A stretch of 10,652 bases of DNA from Campylobacterota bacterium (lineage in GTDB: Bacteria > Campylobacterota > Campylobacteria > Campylobacterales > Sulfurovaceae), in NCBI GenBank assembly GCA_013153345.1, contig JAADEQ010000046.1, positions 1-10,652 on the forward strand. Reading direction: 5' to 3'. Below the pieces are notes generated by a model. It did not search any database and was not told the DNA's origin. It saw only the letters and a program-made list of their open reading frames with translations. Of the stretch, positions 6,241 to 10,652 are shown piece after piece (the stretch's first letter is position 1; each line of letters starts with the position of its first letter). Position numbers and translations under genes: made by a program.

Positions 6241-6827
6241 TGGCAGAGAATAAAGAGCAAGAAAAAGATAAAAAGAGTGAATCTAAAAGTGAGGCTAATA
6301 AAAGTAGTGGAATAGATGATGAGAAGGCAAAGAGCTTTTTTAAATATATTATTATATTTTTGCTTTTTGCCCTATTTTTAACAATTCTAATTAAATCTTG
6401 TTCTAGATATAAAGAGCGTAAAAAAGAGGCAACTACACCTTCAGCTCTAATCCCAGCAGAGGCACCACCTCCAAAAAAAGAGCCTCCATCTTCAGCCTAT
6501 AACTACTATCCAAAGACAAAACCAACCCCTTTGCCAAAAAGGGCTGATTGTGAATCTACTCAACCCCTTAGATATCTATACTTTAGCCCAACTACCTATC
6601 TATCAAGAGGTGATAGGGATGATTTTTTTAATAATGATGTGGAGAGACTTCAAGAGTTTTTAAATGCCTTAGGGTATAGAGTCCATGTTGATGGAATTTT
6701 TGGAAAAGAGACCGAAGAGGCTCTAAAGCGATTTCAAAGAGATTATGGATTGCCAGCTGATGGAATATTGGGGCCAAAAACTGTTAGATTAATCAATAGG
6801 ATTGCTGCTCAAAGATTCTCCTCCTAA
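6240..6827 (+). CDS. Membrane-anchored protein with a C-terminal peptidoglycan-binding domain
   Basis: This 195-residue protein has a charged Lys/Glu/Ser-rich cytoplasmic N-terminus (1-32), one membrane segment (about 33-52, FFKYIIIFLLFALFLTILIK), a proline-rich periplasmic linker (about 65-103) and a PG_binding_1 domain (about 130-188). The domain shows the typical pattern VERLQEFLNALGY, VDGIFGKETEEALKRFQ and LPADGILGPKTVRLIN. The predicted topology is N-in, with the domain reaching the peptidoglycan layer. There is no catalytic domain, so it is likely a structural or targeting anchor; two Cys (54 and 104) have no obvious role. The ATG shares the last A of the tsaD TAA (TAATG) and is preceded by AGGTAGG, so translation is probably coupled to tsaD. 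I recognise the domain, not a named gene. Confidence 0.88.
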   Translation: MAENKEQEKDKKSESKSEANKSSGIDDEKAKSFFKYIIIFLLFALFLTILIKSCSRYKERKKEATTPSALIPAEAPPPKKEPPSSAYNYYPKTKPTPLPKRADCESTQPLRYLYFSPTTYLSRGDRDDFFNNDVERLQEFLNALGYRVHVDGIFGKETEEALKRFQRDYGLPADGILGPKTVRLINRIAAQRFSS

Positions 6828-6860
6828 CCCCCTCTAAAGCCAATTGCAAGTTAATTTGGA

Positions 6861-9228
<2,368 letters not shown>

Positions 9229-9237
9229 GGATAACTA

Positions 9238-9615
9238 ATGAGATATGGTGAAAAAGAGATTATTGAGTTTGATATAAATAAAGAGGAGAATTTTTGGCCA
9301 AATAATAATCCAAAAAATTATGTAATTGATATTGAGCTACCTGAGTTTATGTGTAAATGCCCAAGAAGTGGATATCCAGATTTTGCAAAGATAAAGCTAA
9401 GCTATATTCCTGATAAAAAGGTAATTGAGTTAAAGGCTTTAAAACTCTATATTAACTCATTTGCAAATCGCTATATTAGCCATGAAGATAGCGCCAATGA
9501 GATATTTGATACCCTATATAACAAACTAAAACCTAAGTGGATGAAATTAGTTGCAGATTTTAATCCAAGAGGTAACGTTCATACTATTATCACTATTGAT
9601 AGCGATAAAATGTAA
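9238..9615 (+). CDS. queF: NADPH-dependent 7-cyano-7-deazaguanine (preQ0) reductase, short type
   Basis: QueF reduces the nitrile of preQ0 to the aminomethyl group of preQ1 using two NADPH, the last free-base step before insertion into the queuosine tRNA wobble position. The 125-residue protein is the short unimodular (YkvM-like) type of the tunnelling fold. It has CPRSGYPDFA, with the nucleophile Cys41 that forms the thioimide and the acid Asp48. The QueF signature follows as ELKALKLYINSFANRYISHEDSAN (stretch about 64-87), and the protein ends with PRGNVHTIITI. ATG 9238 is preceded by TAAGGATAA, whose ribosome binding site overlaps the gyrB stop. It shares its tRNA-modification theme with the nearby tsaD, but there is no direct pathway link. 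Confidence 0.95.
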   Translation: MRYGEKEIIEFDINKEENFWPNNNPKNYVIDIELPEFMCKCPRSGYPDFAKIKLSYIPDKKVIELKALKLYINSFANRYISHEDSANEIFDTLYNKLKPKWMKLVADFNPRGNVHTIITIDSDKM

Positions 9616-9626
9616 CTAAAAGTAAA

Positions 9627-9642
9627 TTCCTCGCTTGAGGAA
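9627..9642 (+). terminator. Hairpin after queF, possible terminator
   Basis: TTCCTC-GCTT-GAGGAA is a perfect 6-bp stem with a 4-base loop, 11 bases after the queF stop. AAAG (9619-9622) and CTTT (9643-9646) can extend it across a bulge. The following sequence has only a broken U tract (CUUUCCGUUUA), so termination may be inefficient. It sits between the gyrB-queF unit and the promoter of the next gene. Confidence 0.45.
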
Positions 9643-9696
9643 CTTTCCGTTTATACCCTAAAGATGAAATAAAAATATATAATTTTGAAATATTAA

Positions 9697-9726
9697 TTGG
9701 ATTTTTTTCCTTTTTAATGTTATAAT
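9697..9726 (+). promoter_or_regulatory. Extended -10 promoter of the DUF2853 gene
   Basis: TGTTATAAT (9718-9726) is an exact extended -10, with TTGGAT (9697-9702) upstream at an 18-base spacer. The predicted start is near 9733, giving a leader of about 24 bases that carries AAAGGAA (9744-9750) before ATG 9757. This is among the best promoters in the window. Confidence 0.6.
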
Positions 9727-9756
9727 TAACTAACTTAAATTAGAAAGGAATATATT

Positions 9757-10101
9757 ATGAGTAAACTAGACGAAAAAATTGCACTTTACCAAGAAGAGAA
9801 CAAAAAACTTGGACTTGGAATGAGCGATGAGTATATCGCTAATATTGCAAAATCACTTGGGCCTGCTATCTATAGAGCAGATACTGAGATTGTGGCGTGT
9901 GGGGATAAGAGTGAGCTAGATAGAATTAGAAATAACTTTTTAAAGAAAAAGCTTGGACTTGATAAGCCAAATGCAGAGCTTGATGAGATGTTAAAAAGAG
10001 TGTGTGAAAAGTTAGGAACAGCAAATAGAAGAAAATATAGAGCTCTTTTTTATGGACTGCTTGCTAAAGAGGCAGGTAAAGAGGATATTTATCTATCATA
10101 A
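9757..10101 (+). CDS. DUF2853 family protein
   Basis: This small cytoplasmic protein of 114 residues matches the DUF2853 family along its whole length as I remember it. Shared features are the N-terminal MSKLDEKIALY, KSLGPAIYRADTEIVACGDKSELDRIRNNF (about 32-61), KKLGLDKPNAELDEML, and the closing VCEKLGTANRRKYRALFYGLL (about 86-106). It appears all-helical, with no signal peptide, no membrane segment and two Cys. No biochemical role is known to me. It is flanked by a hairpin upstream and has its own extended -10 promoter and strong ribosome binding site, so it is probably expressed independently and at a good level. The family call is from memory of the sequence pattern. Confidence 0.85.
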   Translation: MSKLDEKIALYQEENKKLGLGMSDEYIANIAKSLGPAIYRADTEIVACGDKSELDRIRNNFLKKKLGLDKPNAELDEMLKRVCEKLGTANRRKYRALFYGLLAKEAGKEDIYLS

Positions 10102-10127
10102 TAAAGTTTAATTAAGTTTGCCTACAC

Positions 10128-10133
10128 TACAAT
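10128..10133 (+). promoter_or_regulatory. Possible -10 box for aroK
   Basis: TACAAT lies 21 bases before the aroK ATG in the 52-base gap, with AAGGT close to the start. The -35 region is not recognisable, and read-through from the DUF2853 gene is equally possible. Confidence 0.25.
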
Positions 10134-10153
10134 TTTATTAAAAAAGGTATTAG

Positions 10154-10652
10154 ATGAAGAGTAATATACTCTTAATTGGATTTATGGGTGTAGGCAAAGG
10201 TACAACCGCCCGTGCTTTTGCAAAAAAGTATAAAGTCTATAATATTGATACAGATGATTTAATTGAATCCAAAGAGAATAGGTCAATAAAAAAGATTTTT
10301 GCAAAAGAGGGCGAGGAGTACTTTCGAAAACTTGAGCAAGAGACAGCCAACTGGTTAGAGAGCTCAGTAAAAGGGACTTTAATTAGCTGTGGTGGAGGCT
10401 TTTATAAGGTAAAAAATCTCAATAAAATAGGAAAAGTTGTTCTTCTAGATGCTTCATTTGATTGGATATATAACCGCTTAAAAAATGCTAAAAATTCCAA
10501 AGCAAAACTTGCAAAGAGACCTCTTTTTAAAGATTTAAAAAAAGCAAAAGAGTTGTATAAAAGCAGGGTTAAAGAGTATAAAAAAGTAGCCGATTTAGTT
10601 ATTAATGTAGAGAAAAAAAGCGAAAAAGAGATATTAAAAGAGATAGCTAAAT
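10154..10652 (+). CDS. aroK: Shikimate kinase, cut by the right window edge
   Basis: The enzyme phosphorylates shikimate at the 3-hydroxyl with ATP, the fifth step of the common aromatic amino acid pathway. At least 166 codons are present with no stop before the edge. Shikimate kinases are usually 160-180 residues, so probably only the last few are missing. Visible features are the Walker A loop GFMGVGKGT (9-17), IDTDDLIE with Asp32 and Asp34, FAKEGEEYFRKLE with Arg58, CGGG (79-82), lid Arg122 in KRPLF, and Arg138 for shikimate. Asp34 and Arg58 fall at the same positions as the shikimate-binding residues of the M. tuberculosis enzyme. The odd point is Gly16, where most shikimate kinases have the magnesium-coordinating Ser or Thr after the Walker Lys. 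ATG 10154 follows AAGGT. Gluconate kinase is excluded by the shikimate motifs. Confidence 0.92.
   Translation, partial: MKSNILLIGFMGVGKGTTARAFAKKYKVYNIDTDDLIESKENRSIKKIFAKEGEEYFRKLEQETANWLESSVKGTLISCGGGFYKVKNLNKIGKVVLLDASFDWIYNRLKNAKNSKAKLAKRPLFKDLKKAKELYKSRVKEYKKVADLVINVEKKSEKEILKEIAK

Overview
The window reads as a compact, AT-rich chromosomal segment of a Campylobacterota (Epsilonproteobacteria) member. This rests on the style of the proteins (DapC, Dxr, TsaD, GyrB, a short type I QueF), the low GC content, the start/stop overlaps and the AAGGA-type ribosome binding sites. I cannot name a genus. All of it is chromosomal housekeeping; I see no CRISPR array, transposon, phage module, toxin-antitoxin pair, tRNA or rRNA, and no convincing undescribed system.

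Left half, minus strand (about 14-5011). Read in the direction of transcription: dxr (MEP isoprenoid pathway) comes first, under a near-consensus promoter and followed by a plausible intrinsic terminator. A tightly overlapping trio follows: dapC (succinyl-diaminopimelate aminotransferase), an unidentified 198-residue protein, and murC (UDP-MurNAc:L-alanine ligase). DapC supplies meso-diaminopimelate for the peptidoglycan stem peptide and MurC starts that peptide, so the trio looks like a cell-wall precursor operon. Last is an unrecognised, very acidic protein (14-649), whose C-terminus is suspect. The first 56 bases of the window are an inverted copy, with one mismatch, of bases 266-321 inside the same gene, joined at the palindrome AAGCTT. 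This looks like a chimeric contig end or a fold-back rearrangement.

A divergent control region (5012-5226) separates the two halves. It holds the dxr promoter and two inverted repeats.

Right half, plus strand (5227-10652). tsaD (tRNA t6A37 modification) shares one base with a gene for a membrane-anchored peptidoglycan-binding-domain protein. gyrB (DNA gyrase B) and queF (preQ0 reductase for queuosine) follow as a probable pair. A hairpin comes next, then a separately promoted DUF2853-family protein, and finally aroK (shikimate kinase). aroK runs off the right edge with probably only a codon or a few missing.

Points worth a second look are the inverted duplication at the left edge, the unidentified proteins at 14-649 and 2039-2635, the anchored peptidoglycan-binding protein coupled to tsaD, the inverted repeats between dxr and tsaD, gyrB lying apart from dnaA/dnaN, and the glycine in the Walker A loop of the shikimate kinase.
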